Origin: an uncultured Clostridium sp.
GTDB taxonomy: Bacteria; Bacillota; Clostridia; Clostridiales; Clostridiaceae
Length of the DNA stretch: 64,000 nt
Reading direction: 5' to 3'
Assembly: GCF_947072515.1 (NCBI RefSeq)
Contig: NZ_CAMTIG010000003.1
Location: forward strand, 62,001-126,000
Shown here in pieces: positions 48,046 to 56,751 of the stretch. The notes beneath the pieces are model-generated. The model searched no databases. It worked only from the letters and a program-made list of their open reading frames with translations, and was not told the origin of the DNA. The translations under genes were made by a program, and so were the position numbers. The number at the start of each line of letters is the position of its first letter. Position 1 is the stretch's first letter.

Positions 48046-48420
48046 ATGTTAGAAAAGATAAGTACAAAAAAAGCACCACAAGCTATAGGACCATATTCAC
48101 AGGCAATAAAGGTTGGGAGTATGTTATTTACATCAGGACAAATTGCATTAGATCCAGAAACGATGGAAATTGTAGGAGAAAATGTACAAGAACAAGCAGA
48201 AAGAGTAATGAAAAATTTACAAGCAGTATTAGAAGAAGCTGGAACAAACTTTGATAAAGTAATAAAGACAACATGCTTCTTAGTTAATATGGATGATTTT
48301 GCAGCATTTAATGAAGTATATGGAAAATATATTACTAATGCACCAGCTAGATCATGTGTTGCAGTAAATACATTACCTAAAAATGTTTTATGCGAAGTGG
48401 AAGTAATAGCAGAAATATAG
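48046..48420 (+). CDS. RidA family enamine/imine deaminase
   Basis: A 124-residue RidA (YjgF/YER057c/UK114) protein that hydrolyses reactive enamines formed by PLP enzymes such as threonine dehydratase. AIGPYSQAIKVG near residue 13, TSGQIALDP near 30, and the catalytic arginine in APARSCVAV near 104 are present. AGGAGG precedes the ATG. Cytosolic trimer in the family. Followed by a terminator. Confidence 0.95.
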   Translation: MLEKISTKKAPQAIGPYSQAIKVGSMLFTSGQIALDPETMEIVGENVQEQAERVMKNLQAVLEEAGTNFDKVIKTTCFLVNMDDFAAFNEVYGKYITNAPARSCVAVNTLPKNVLCEVEVIAEI

Positions 48421-48426
48421 AATATA

Positions 48427-48455
48427 TAAACAACCTTAAAGGGTTGTTTTTTCAT
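48427..48455 (+). terminator. Terminator after ridA
   Basis: The stem AACAACC / GGGTTGTT with a 5-base loop is followed by T6. Confidence 0.85.
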
Positions 48456-48542
48456 TTGAAAGAAAAATAAATAATTTACAATTGGTAAAAAATAGAAAAT
48501 ATATGATATATTATAAATATATTTTTTATTTATAGAAAGTAG

Positions 48543-49106
48543 GTGTCTAAAATAGATAAAAAATTTGTACGAAAAACTATATCTATAAAAAGAGATAGTT
48601 TAAATCAAAACGAAAAAACTATTTATGATAAAAAAATAATACAATATTTCATAGAATTAGAAGAATATAAAAAGGCTGAAAATATTTGTATTTATGTAAG
48701 CTTTAAATCAGAAATAAATACAAGAGAAATAATAGAAATTGCATTGAGAGATAGAAAAAATATATATGTTCCAAGGGTTAAAAAGAATAGAGAAATGGAG
48801 TTTATAAAAATAAATTCATTAAGAGATTTAGAAAAAAATAAAATGGGGATTTTAGAACCAAAACTAAACTTAACAGAATTAGTTGAAAAGGTTGATATAA
48901 ATGTTCTTCCAGGGTTAGCTTTTGATTTAGAGAGAGGAAGAATAGGTTATGGTGGAGGGTATTATGATAGGTATTTTCAAAATATAAATTGTTTAAATGT
49001 TAGTTTATGTTATGAAATTCAAATAATAGAAAAAATACCGATGGAAAAGCATGATATAAAATATGATTATTTAATATCAGAAAAAGGAATTTTAAAAAAG
49101 ATATAG
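48543..49106 (+). CDS. 5-formyltetrahydrofolate cyclo-ligase
   Basis: A 187-residue enzyme that converts 5-formyl-THF to 5,10-methenyl-THF with ATP. The core motifs YVSFKSEINTREII near residue 50, VDINVLPGLAFDLERGRIGYGGGYYDR near 118 and IPMEKHDIKYDYLIS near 160 are typical. The start is odd: the only standard codon is GTG 48543, which lies inside the AGGTG binding site. An ATA codon at 48552 sits exactly where a start would be expected, 6 bases after AGGTG. No ATG is available. Confidence 0.88.
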   Translation: MSKIDKKFVRKTISIKRDSLNQNEKTIYDKKIIQYFIELEEYKKAENICIYVSFKSEINTREIIEIALRDRKNIYVPRVKKNREMEFIKINSLRDLEKNKMGILEPKLNLTELVEKVDINVLPGLAFDLERGRIGYGGGYYDRYFQNINCLNVSLCYEIQIIEKIPMEKHDIKYDYLISEKGILKKI

Positions 49107-49127
49107 TGTAAAAGGGGGAATTAATTT

Positions 49128-50402
49128 ATGAGAGAGTATAAAAGGGGAACAATATGTATTCAAGGAGGGTATGAACCTAAAGTTGGGGAACCGAGGGTTT
49201 TACCAATTATTCAAAGTACAACTTATAAATATGATGATCCAGATCATTTAGAAAAATTGTTTAACCTAGAAGAAACTGGACATTTATATACAAGAATATC
49301 TAATCCTACAGTAGAGGCCTTAGAAAAAAAGTATGTAGAACTTGAAGGTGGAGTAGGAGCAGTAGCAACATCTTCAGGACAGGCTGCTATATTGAATGCT
49401 ATATTGAATATTTGTAAAGAAGGAGATAATTTAATTTCAGTTGCAACATTATATGGAGGTACTATAAATTTATTTACAGTACATCTTAAAAATATAGGAA
49501 TTGAAGTAAGATTTATTAATCCAGATGCAGCAGAAAGTGAAATATTAAAGCTTGCAGATGATAAAACAAAATTAGTATATGGAGAAACTATCGGAAATCC
49601 AAGTTTAAATATTTTAGATTTTGAAAAATTTTCAAAAGTATCTAGAATTATAGGAGTTCCACTAGTAGTTGATAATACTGTAGCAACACCAATACATTGC
49701 AATCCAATAAAGTATGGAGCAAATATAGTGATTCATTCTACAACGAAATACTCAGATGGACATGCACAAGCTGTTGGAGGAATAGTAGTAGATGGAGGGA
49801 ATTTTAATTGGAATAATGGTAAATTTAAAGATCTTACAGAAGGAGATCCAAGCTATCATGGAATTAAATATGTGGATGTATTTAAAGAGGCAGCATATAG
49901 TGTAAAGTTAAGAGTTACCTTAATAAGAGATTTTGGAAATGCATTAACTCCATTTAATGCATATCTAACAAATTTAGGTTTAGAAACATTACATTTAAGA
50001 ATGGAGAGACATTCAAATAATGCATTAAAATTGGCGGAGTGGCTTTTACAAAATCCAAAAGTAAGTTTTGTAAATTATCCTTTTTTAAAGAGTAATTCAG
50101 AGTATAGAAAAGGAAAGAAGTACCTTGAAGGTGGTGCAAGTGGAATTTTAAATTTTGGAATTAAAGGTGGAATTAAAGAAGCAAAGGAATTTATGAAAGG
50201 ATTAAAATTGGTAGCTTTACTAGTACACTTAGGTGATGCAAGAACATCTATACTTCATCCTGCTACTACAACACATAATCAATTAAGTAAAGAAGCACAG
50301 GAGAATAGTGGAGTAAGAGAGGATATGATGAGAGTATCAGTTGGAATAGAAGATATAGAAGATATAATAAAAGATTTTGAAAATGCATTTGAAAGAATTT
50401 AA
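49128..50402 (+). CDS. O-acetylhomoserine sulfhydrylase (aminocarboxypropyltransferase)
   Basis: A 424-residue PLP enzyme of the Cys/Met metabolism family, of the MetY (OAH sulfhydrylase) type, making homocysteine from O-acetylhomoserine and sulfide. TGHLYTRISNPTVEALEKK near residue 50, the PLP lysine in IHSTTKYSDGHAQAVGG near 207, and LVHLGDARTSILHPATTTH near 366 match the family. GGGGG precedes the ATG. It follows the cyclo-ligase by 21 bases, so the two may form a one-carbon/methionine operon. Confidence 0.93.
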   Translation: MREYKRGTICIQGGYEPKVGEPRVLPIIQSTTYKYDDPDHLEKLFNLEETGHLYTRISNPTVEALEKKYVELEGGVGAVATSSGQAAILNAILNICKEGDNLISVATLYGGTINLFTVHLKNIGIEVRFINPDAAESEILKLADDKTKLVYGETIGNPSLNILDFEKFSKVSRIIGVPLVVDNTVATPIHCNPIKYGANIVIHSTTKYSDGHAQAVGGIVVDGGNFNWNNGKFKDLTEGDPSYHGIKYVDVFKEAAYSVKLRVTLIRDFGNALTPFNAYLTNLGLETLHLRMERHSNNALKLAEWLLQNPKVSFVNYPFLKSNSEYRKGKKYLEGGASGILNFGIKGGIKEAKEFMKGLKLVALLVHLGDARTSILHPATTTHNQLSKEAQENSGVREDMMRVSVGIEDIEDIIKDFENAFERI

Positions 50403-50408
50403 TTTATA

Positions 50409-50446
50409 ATAAAAAGCTAGGAAAATAAATTTCCTAGCTTTTACTA
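50409..50446. terminator. Bidirectional terminator between metY-like gene and thrS
   Basis: The stem AAAAGCTAGGAAA / TTTCCTAGCTTTT with a 5-base loop, T-rich on both outer sides. Confidence 0.9.
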
Positions 50447-50457
50447 TTGTATTAAAA

Positions 50458-52389
50458 TTAGATTTCTTTAGTTTCGATTTCGTTTAATAATCTAGCTTTG
50501 AATTCTTCAAAGTTTATTGAACCTTCATCACCATTTTTTCTACTTCTAACAGCAACAGATTTTTCAGCAGCTTCTTTTTCTCCAACAACAATAATGTAAG
50601 GAGTTCTTTCAAGTCTAGCTTCTCTGATTTTATATCCGATTTTTTCAGCTCTAAAATCACCTTCAACTCTAATTCCGCTTCTTCTTAAGTTTTTAATAAC
50701 TTCATCAGCGTAATCATTGTATTTATCTGATATTGGAAGTATTTTAGCTTGAACTGGTGCAAGCCAAGTTGGAAGTGCTCCAGCATATTTTTCAATAAGC
50801 ATTGCAAGAGTTCTTTCATAGCATCCAATTGATGATCTGTGAATGATGTAAGGTAATTTCTTTTCACCATTTTTATCGATATAAGTCATGTTAAATCTTT
50901 CTGCAAGAGCAAAGTCGATTTGAACAGTGATTATTGTATCTTCTTTTCCATGAACATTCTTGAATTGAATATCAAGTTTTGGTCCGTAGAATGCAGCTTC
51001 ATCATCAGCTTCAACGTAATCTATTTTTAAGTGATCTAAGATAGTTTTCATTATAACTTGAGTTTCTTCCCAAGCAGTAGGATTATCTATATATTTAGCT
51101 TTATTGTTTGGACTCCATTTTGAGAATCTATAAGTGATATCATCAGCGATTCCTAAAGTTTCCATAACATATTTAATTAAATCAACAACTGATTTAAATT
51201 CTTCTTCTAATTGTTCTGGAGTTACGACTAAATGTCCATCAGCTAAAGTAAATTGTCTAACTCTGATAAGGCCATGCATTTCTCCTGAAGATTCATTTCT
51301 AAATAAAGTAGAAGTTTCAGCATATCTTATTGGTAGATCTCTGTAACTATGTTGTTCAGCATTATAAATTGTATATTGGAATGGGCAAGTCATTGGTCTT
51401 AAAGCAAAAACTTCATCATCTTTTTCTTCATCACCTAAAACGAACATACCATCTTTATAATGATCCCAGTGTCCAGAAACTTTGTAAAGGTCACTTTTAG
51501 CCATTAATGGAGTTTTAGTTAAAACATAACCTCTTCTTTCTTCTTCGTCTTCAATCCATCTTTGAAGAACTTGAACAACTTTAGCACCTTTTGGCATTAA
51601 TAATGGAAGTCCTTGACCAACTTTTTCATCAGTCATGAATAATTTTAATTCTCTTCCAAGTTTATTATGATCTCTTTTTTTAGCTTCTTCCACAGCTTCT
51701 AAATGTTCTTCTAAATCTTTAGCTTTTAAGAATACAGTTCCGTAAATTCTTGAAAGCATTTTATTTTTTTCATCACCTTTCCAATAAGCCCCAGCACTTC
51801 TAAGAAGTTTTATAGCCTTCATTGGTTTTAATGACATTACGTGTGGACCAGCACAAAGATCAGTAAAATCACCTATTTTATAGAATGAAATAACTTCTCC
51901 TTCAGGTAGGTCATTTATAAGTTCTACTTTGTAAGGTTCATTTTTCATAAGATCTAAGGCTTCATTTTTTGGAAGTTCAAATCTTTCAATAGAAGGATTT
52001 TCCTTAACTATTTTTTTCATTTCAGCTTCGATACTTACTAAATCATCAGCTGAGAATGAACCATCTTTATCAAAATCATAATAGAAACCATCTTCTATAG
52101 CAGGTCCTATAGCAATTTTTGCATCATTGAAAAGTCTCTTTACGGCATACGCTAACACGTGAGAAGCAGTATGTCTTAAAGCGTCTTTTCCTTCTTGTGA
52201 ATCAAATGTGCAGATAGAAACCTCTGCATCTTCATTTAAAATAAATCTAAGGTCAACAACTTTATTGTTTACCATTGCGCAAAGTGCATTTCTAGCTAAC
52301 CCTTCGCTAATTCCTTTAGCTACGTCTAACATTGAAACGCCAGCTTCGAATTCTTTAACCGAACCGTCTTTTAAAATAACTTTAATCAT
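50458..52389 (-). CDS. thrS: Threonine-tRNA ligase
   Basis: ThrS, 643 residues, full length. TGS domain at ~1-62, editing domain at ~65-240 (HTASHVLAYAVKRLF; LCAGPHV with the zinc Cys), class II catalytic core at ~270-535 (MTCPFQY, RYAETSTLFRNESSGEMHGLIRVR, PYIIHRSSIGCYERT), and anticodon-binding domain at ~540-640. GAGGAG precedes the ATG. Expression is controlled by the T-box leader upstream. Confidence 0.98.
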   Translation of the reverse strand: MIKVILKDGSVKEFEAGVSMLDVAKGISEGLARNALCAMVNNKVVDLRFILNEDAEVSICTFDSQEGKDALRHTASHVLAYAVKRLFNDAKIAIGPAIEDGFYYDFDKDGSFSADDLVSIEAEMKKIVKENPSIERFELPKNEALDLMKNEPYKVELINDLPEGEVISFYKIGDFTDLCAGPHVMSLKPMKAIKLLRSAGAYWKGDEKNKMLSRIYGTVFLKAKDLEEHLEAVEEAKKRDHNKLGRELKLFMTDEKVGQGLPLLMPKGAKVVQVLQRWIEDEEERRGYVLTKTPLMAKSDLYKVSGHWDHYKDGMFVLGDEEKDDEVFALRPMTCPFQYTIYNAEQHSYRDLPIRYAETSTLFRNESSGEMHGLIRVRQFTLADGHLVVTPEQLEEEFKSVVDLIKYVMETLGIADDITYRFSKWSPNNKAKYIDNPTAWEETQVIMKTILDHLKIDYVEADDEAAFYGPKLDIQFKNVHGKEDTIITVQIDFALAERFNMTYIDKNGEKKLPYIIHRSSIGCYERTLAMLIEKYAGALPTWLAPVQAKILPISDKYNDYADEVIKNLRRSGIRVEGDFRAEKIGYKIREARLERTPYIIVVGEKEAAEKSVAVRSRKNGDEGSINFEEFKARLLNEIETKEI

Positions 52390-52426
52390 TTTTATTATCT
52401 CCTCTCGTTTTAAATTATAAAATAAA

Positions 52427-52671
52427 AAAACTCCGACTCTATAGAAAACTATAGAGACGAAGTAATATCCGTGGTTCCACTCTAATTATTCATATAATAA
52501 ATATATGAATCACTTTAGTTATCGTAACGTGATAAATCCGGACTGTATTAAAGTCGCTCGGAGATGGTTTTCTGTTATGCTCAAGTAAAAATACTTTCAG
52601 CTACTGTATTTTCTCTCTTTAAGTGAGGAATATAACATACTCGTTCTCGTCAATGCGTTAATTATTGATTT
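52427..52671 (-). promoter_or_regulatory. T-box riboswitch of thrS
   Basis: On the minus strand the conserved antiterminator bulge GAGTGGAACCACGG is followed by the terminator stem CGTCTCTATAG / CTATAGAGTCGG and T7 (52429-52463). Stem I with AGTAGCTGAAAG lies upstream. An ACT threonine codon is seen where the specifier would be expected, but I cannot fix the specifier without folding. Uncharged tRNA-Thr should stabilise the antiterminator and turn thrS on. Confidence 0.93.
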
Positions 52672-52677
52672 GTATTT

Positions 52678-52706
52678 ATTATAGTAACTCAATCTATTTA
52701 TGTCAA
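52678..52706 (-). promoter_or_regulatory. Consensus promoter of the thrS T-box transcript
   Basis: On the minus strand a perfect -35 TTGACA (52701-52706), 17-base spacer and perfect -10 TATAAT (52678-52683). A 14-bp inverted repeat AACAGATAATATAT / ATATATTATCTGTT (52705-52734) touches the -35 and may be the end of the HNH transcript or an operator. Confidence 0.85.
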
Positions 52707-52735
52707 CAGATAATATATGAATATATTATCTGTTG

Positions 52736-53146
52736 TTAAATTTTATAGATTTCTTTACATATATTTTCTAGCTCAATCTTTTGTAAAAGCTCTTCAGGAT
52801 AATAAGCATTGCCCATTATTGAAAAAATTATATGGTCAGTCTTAAAGCCCTCTTTGTAAAGTTTTAGATGTTTAGTTATCCTTTTGATGGTATTTTTAGG
52901 AGCATTTAAAATTATCCCTAGATCTCGTGAAGAATAGAATTTTTTTGTAAGCAAATTATAGAGGCTTTTTTGAAGCTCTATTTTATACTCGATATCTTTT
53001 GTTAGATTTTGATGTGGTCCAAGCTTTCCTCTATGATGTTTCTGACATAAATACATATAATTTATTTCAATATCAAATCCACCTTCAGAGCGATGGACAA
53101 TATGATGAATGTCAGCAGGTTTATTACATATTTGGCAAAAATACAA
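52736..53146 (-). CDS. HNH-endonuclease-type zinc protein
   Basis: A 136-residue protein. Residues 1-45 form an HNH-like zinc module (FCQICNKPADIHHIVHRSEGG, then YLCQKHHRGKLG). Residues ~50-136 include a predicted helix-turn-helix-like stretch (SSRDLGIILNAPKNTIKRITKHL). It could be a nuclease or a DNA-binding protein; nothing shows which. GGGGG precedes the ATG. It lies downstream of ispF on the same strand and just before the thrS promoter. Confidence 0.7.
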   Translation of the reverse strand: MYFCQICNKPADIHHIVHRSEGGFDIEINYMYLCQKHHRGKLGPHQNLTKDIEYKIELQKSLYNLLTKKFYSSRDLGIILNAPKNTIKRITKHLKLYKEGFKTDHIIFSIMGNAYYPEELLQKIELENICKEIYKI

Positions 53147-53214
53147 AGTATATCCCCCTTTATTATAAAATTATGTGTATAACTTTATAGAGATATTATA
53201 AATTAATATTTAGA

Positions 53215-53682
53215 CTAAAGAAGAAGGCAGATTGCTTGTGATGAAATTCCAAGTTCTTCTCCTGTAAAACCAAGCTTTTCCTCTGTTGTAGCCTTAACAT
53301 TTATTTGATTTAAACTAATATTTAATGCATTTGCAATATTTTCTCTCATATTCATAATATGCGGAGCCATTTTTGGCTTTTGAGCTATTATAGTTGAATC
53401 GATATTATTAATTTTAAAATTGTTAGACTCTAAAAGTTTGCCTACGTGCTCTAAAAGTTTTATGCTAGAAATTCCTTTATATTGTGGGTCAGTATCAGGA
53501 AAGTGAGTACCGATATCACCTAAAGCAGAAGCTCCAAGTAAAGCATCCATAATTGCATGTAATAAAACATCAGCATCAGAATGGCCTAAAAGTCCTAAGT
53601 GATGTTCAATCTTAACTCCTCCTAAAATTAAATCTCTTTCTGGAACTAAACGATGAACATCATATCCTAATCCAATTCTCAT
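53215..53682 (-). CDS. ispF: 2-C-methyl-D-erythritol 2,4-cyclodiphosphate synthase
   Basis: IspF, 155 residues, a step of the MEP isoprenoid pathway. [11 protein letters not shown] carries the zinc ligands Asp and His; [18 protein letters not shown] near residue 34, [11 protein letters not shown] near 56, and the C-terminal [12 protein letters not shown] are conserved. The start is ATG 53682, after GAGGTG; the GTG at 53691 lies within that site. It is not linked to ispD here. Confidence 0.97.
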   Translation of the reverse strand: MRIGLGYDVHRLVPERDLILGGVKIEHHLGLLGHSDADVLLHAIMDALLGASALGDIGTHFPDTDPQYKGISSIKLLEHVGKLLESNNFKINNIDSTIIAQKPKMAPHIMNMRENIANALNISLNQINVKATTEEKLGFTGEELGISSQAICLLL

Positions 53683-53922
53683 AAAAATCACCTCTTTAAA
53701 AAATCTCCTATAATTTTATCATAAAAATTTCTTATAAAGAAGAATGGATAAGATACTTTTGTACGTTTATATTTAAAATCAACATAAATAATATTTCTTT
53801 TTTTCATAAAAAAACCTTTAGTAAAAGTAGTTTATAATACATTATATTAAAATGAGTAAAATAATGACAATATCTATAAGAGTTTATTAGATAAATTAGT
53901 TAAAAATTTATATGTTTTAAGG

Positions 53923-53928
53923 TATAAT
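53923..53928 (+). promoter_or_regulatory. -10 element of the SigI/RsgI-like fusion gene
   Basis: TATAAT at 53923-53928, with TTAAAA as a weak -35 at 17 bases. Transcription would start near 53935, only ~15-30 bases before the possible start codons, so nothing upstream is part of this gene. Confidence 0.6.
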
Positions 53929-53946
53929 TAAACTATATAAAAAGGT

Positions 53947-54990
53947 TTGGGGTTGAAATTTGTGAGAAAATTTAATAAAAATAAGTATGTTTTTTCGAAA
54001 TCTGCAGGTTTTTTATCGATAGGAGAAGGGGGAGATAAAAAACGTAAAGAGCAGATAGCTTTATTTAGAAAAGAAGTTTATTTATATGAGGTATACATAA
54101 ATAAACTATCGTTAGTAAAAACGAGTTATGAAATAAGAAATGTACTGCTTAATATTTCATTTTTTATAATTGAAAATGGACATATTTTAAATAATCTTTA
54201 TAAGAAAAAAAGATTGAATGTAAGTTTATTAAGTAGTGAATGCATGATAAAAAGAGAGTTTATACACAAATATAAGGAGTATATAATATTTTATACAATT
54301 CTATTTGCTAATCCAAAATATAAATTAATTCAAAACTATTTTAGAATTATTCAATTAGAGGAAAATAATAAAGACACTAATTTAAAAATGTCTGAAAAAA
54401 ATGAAGAGATAAAAAAAGGAATAGCTATAAAGGTAAGTGATAGGACAGTTAGTATATTAACTAGTACAGGTGAAATAATAAGAAGTAAAAAAGAAGATGC
54501 AACTGTTGGAAATGAACATGAAATAAGAGAAAATAAATTTCTAAAGAAAAATAAAGTGAAACTTCTTATAGCAATTATGTTAATAACTATGGGGGTAGCT
54601 GGATTTATAAAAATATATAATGGTTCAACTAATTCAATAACAGTTGGAACAACATCACTTATAAAAATGGAGACAAATACATTCGATAAAGTTTTAAAAG
54701 TATCAACAAAAACTGAAAAAGGGAAAGAGATGCTTACAGATATAGCTATAAATGGAGAATCATTAGATATAGCTATACTAGAGATTATTAAATATGCTGA
54801 ACAAAATGGAATGATACCAGAGAAAAGTATTTTAATAACTATAAGTGGGGAACCTATAAATATTAAGAGGCTTAAAAAAACTGGAGAATATATATATGAG
54901 AAAAAAATAAGTGTAGATATAAATAATAGTGGAACAGAACATAAACTATACACAATAATAAAAAACCAAAAGGAAGAAGAAAATGAATAG
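53947..54990 (+). CDS. SigI C-terminal-like domain fused to RsgI-type anti-sigma factor
   Basis: 347 residues from the first possible start (TTG 53947; TTG 53953 and GTG 53962 are alternatives). Residues ~31-133 resemble the C-terminal domain of sigma-[11 protein letters not shown] at 83-92 corresponds to the SigI segment LYxKKxLPV, and [13 protein letters not shown] (102-114) lies where SigI has SRKTIERxRKYII. Residues ~156-192 match the RsgI N-terminal anti-sigma domain ([20 protein letters not shown]). One membrane span lies at ~204-223. The outer part (229-302) has the RsgI fold pattern ([12 protein letters not shown]) but lacks the Asn-Pro cleavage motif. Sigma region 2 is absent. The RsgI part is more certain than the SigI part. 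Confidence 0.75.
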   Translation: MGLKFVRKFNKNKYVFSKSAGFLSIGEGGDKKRKEQIALFRKEVYLYEVYINKLSLVKTSYEIRNVLLNISFFIIENGHILNNLYKKKRLNVSLLSSECMIKREFIHKYKEYIIFYTILFANPKYKLIQNYFRIIQLEENNKDTNLKMSEKNEEIKKGIAIKVSDRTVSILTSTGEIIRSKKEDATVGNEHEIRENKFLKKNKVKLLIAIMLITMGVAGFIKIYNGSTNSITVGTTSLIKMETNTFDKVLKVSTKTEKGKEMLTDIAINGESLDIAILEIIKYAEQNGMIPEKSILITISGEPINIKRLKKTGEYIYEKKISVDINNSGTEHKLYTIIKNQKEEENE

Positions 54991-55789
54991 AACTAGATAC
55001 AAATATATAAATAAAAAAGCAAGAGAAAAAGATACAAGTAAAAAAATTGATACAAAAATTATTGAACATGAAGATAGAAGTGAAGAGGTAAGGCTAAATA
55101 AATATATAGCAGAATCGGGATATTGCTCAAGAAGAGAAGCAGATAAACTTGTAGAGCAAGGAGAAGTTTCTGTTGATGGTAAAGTTGCAGTAATGGGACA
55201 GAAAATAATTAAAGGACAAATAGTTAAAGTAAGAGGTAGAGCAATAAATAAAGAGGAAGAACTTGTTTACATAGCTTTAAATAAACCTATAGGAATTACT
55301 TGTACAGCAGAAAGAAAAGTAAAAGGAAACATAGTTGATTTTGTAAATCATGAAAAGAGAATATATAACATAGGAAGATTAGATAAGGATTCACAAGGTC
55401 TTATTTTAATGACTAATGATGGTGATATAGTAAATAAAATTTTGAGAGCTGGAAATAATCATGAGAAAGAGTATGTAGTAACTGTAAATAAAAAAGTTAC
55501 ACCAGAATTTATAAAAAAAATGAGTAATGGGGTACAGATTTTAGATACAGTAACAAATAAATGCTTTGTAAAAAAAGAAGGGGAAAATGTATTTAGAATT
55601 ATACTTACTCAAGGATTGAATAGACAAATTAGAAGAATGTGTGAAGCGCTTGGTTATGAAGTTACACAACTTGAAAGAATAAGAATAATGAATATTAATT
55701 TAGGCAGTTTAAAAATAGGTGAGTGGAGAAACTTAACTTATAAAGAATTAAAAAGATTAAATGAATTAATAAAAACTTCTAGAAAATAA
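54983..55789 (+). CDS. rluF: 23S rRNA pseudouridine synthase, RluF type
   Basis: A 268-residue RsuA/RluB/RluF family enzyme. A basic N-terminal extension (1-35) is followed by an S4 domain (~36-83; [24 protein letters not shown]). The catalytic domain (~90-260) has the catalytic Asp in [20 protein letters not shown], plus [32 protein letters not shown] is specific to RluF, which modifies U2604 of 23S rRNA (E. coli numbering). Its ATG overlaps the fusion gene's stop by 8 bases, so translation is coupled. Ends with a terminator. Confidence 0.93.
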   Translation: MNRTRYKYINKKAREKDTSKKIDTKIIEHEDRSEEVRLNKYIAESGYCSRREADKLVEQGEVSVDGKVAVMGQKIIKGQIVKVRGRAINKEEELVYIALNKPIGITCTAERKVKGNIVDFVNHEKRIYNIGRLDKDSQGLILMTNDGDIVNKILRAGNNHEKEYVVTVNKKVTPEFIKKMSNGVQILDTVTNKCFVKKEGENVFRIILTQGLNRQIRRMCEALGYEVTQLERIRIMNINLGSLKIGEWRNLTYKELKRLNELIKTSRK

Positions 55790-55796
55790 GAATAAT

Positions 55797-55842
55797 TAAC
55801 AGTTTATAGATAAATAATATCTGTAAACTGTTTTTTTATTGT
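55797..55842 (+). terminator. Terminator after rluF
   Basis: The stem ACAGTTTATAGATA / TATCTGTAAACTGT (one G-U) with a short loop is followed by T7. Confidence 0.85.
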
Positions 55843-55885
55843 GAATAAATATAAAATGTTGCATAAATACAAAAAATTACTAACA

Positions 55886-56106
55886 GTGTCCACAGGTACC
55901 TGTGGATAACTTGTGGTAAATTTGTTGATATTTCTGTAGATAAAAAAGATTTTTTTGAAGAATTATAGAAAAACGTGTAATTTTTTTTAGAAAAGGAGTA
56001 GAGAATGTATGATAAAAAGGGAATCGAGACGAATTATAAGATGGCTGTGGATAATGTTGTTATTAACAATATCCACACAATGTCTGTGGATAACTAGTTA
56101 TGCACA
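55886..56106. promoter_or_regulatory. Cluster of DnaA boxes
   Basis: Three perfect DnaA boxes (TGTGGATAA on the plus strand) lie at 55901-55909, 56046-56054 and 56085-56093. One-mismatch boxes lie at 55935-55943 (TGTAGATAA), 56069-56077 (ATATCCACA) and 56098-56106 (TTATGCACA), and weaker ones at 55886 and 55912. An 18-base perfect palindrome, TCCACAGGTACCTGTGGA, lies at 55889-55906. The cluster covers the promoter region and the signal-peptide codons of the next gene. Confidence 0.75.
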
Positions 56107-56722
56107 GGTAGTTGAAGATATAATGCCACAAAAAAATTCTGTGAAAACAAAATGTTTAGATATAGATACAGATATTCCATATATAAACAGTCCATATGGA
56201 ATAGTTACGAATGAAATTATAAATCAAAGGGTGCATAATTTTATGGTGGAGATGAACAATACAGTAGATGAATATAAAGCCTCGGGATATATTTGCAATT
56301 ATCCATTAGAATTTAAAGCTAGTTATAATATCGAGAGAAATAATAATAATGTACTAAGTTTTTATATGGATTACTACCAATTTGCAGGGGGAGCACATGG
56401 TATGAGCTATAGAGAGCCATATACTATGAAGAAAAATGATGGAATAGTTCTAGGACTTAAAGATTTATTTAATAGTAATTATAATTATGCAGAAATCATT
56501 AATAAAAATATAAGAGAGCAAATAAATAGTGATAAGGATAAATATTTTGATGGTGGAGCAGATTTTAAAGGAGTAGATAATAAAACAGTATTTTATTTAA
56601 CAGATACTGAACTTGTAATTTTATATGGTTTATATGAGATAGCACCATATGCTTCAGGAATAATTGAATTTAAAATTAATTTAAATAATTTTAAAGATGG
56701 GCTAAAATATGATACTATTTAA
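56009..56722 (+). CDS. Secreted DUF4163/DUF3298 protein
   Basis: A 237-residue exported protein: signal peptide at 1-32 (basic MIKRESRRIIRW, hydrophobic core, SYAQ), then a DUF4163-like region (~50-115) and a DUF3298-like region (~120-230; GGAHGMSYREPYTMKKNDG near 127, FYLTDTELVILYGLYEIAPYASG near 195). The same module pair occurs in the RsiV anti-sigma ectodomain and the PdaC deacetylase N terminus, where it can bind lysozyme or wall material. No catalytic domain here. GGAG precedes the ATG. Its signal-peptide codons contain perfect DnaA boxes. Confidence 0.85.
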   Translation: MIKRESRRIIRWLWIMLLLTISTQCLWITSYAQVVEDIMPQKNSVKTKCLDIDTDIPYINSPYGIVTNEIINQRVHNFMVEMNNTVDEYKASGYICNYPLEFKASYNIERNNNNVLSFYMDYYQFAGGAHGMSYREPYTMKKNDGIVLGLKDLFNSNYNYAEIINKNIREQINSDKDKYFDGGADFKGVDNKTVFYLTDTELVILYGLYEIAPYASGIIEFKINLNNFKDGLKYDTI

Positions 56723-56751
56723 ATAAACATTATATAGTGAGGTGAGGTAGG

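Noticed and set aside
52705-52734. 14-bp inverted repeat as terminator of the HNH gene
   Set aside because: There is no U-tract after it on the minus strand and it overlaps the -35 of the thrS promoter, so its role is undecided; noted under the promoter only.
55844-56106. Replication origin at the DnaA-box cluster
   Set aside because: None of the usual origin neighbours (dnaA, dnaN, rpmH, gidAB, parAB) is nearby and the flanking genes are rluF and an aldehyde dehydrogenase; a titration or regulatory cluster is more likely.
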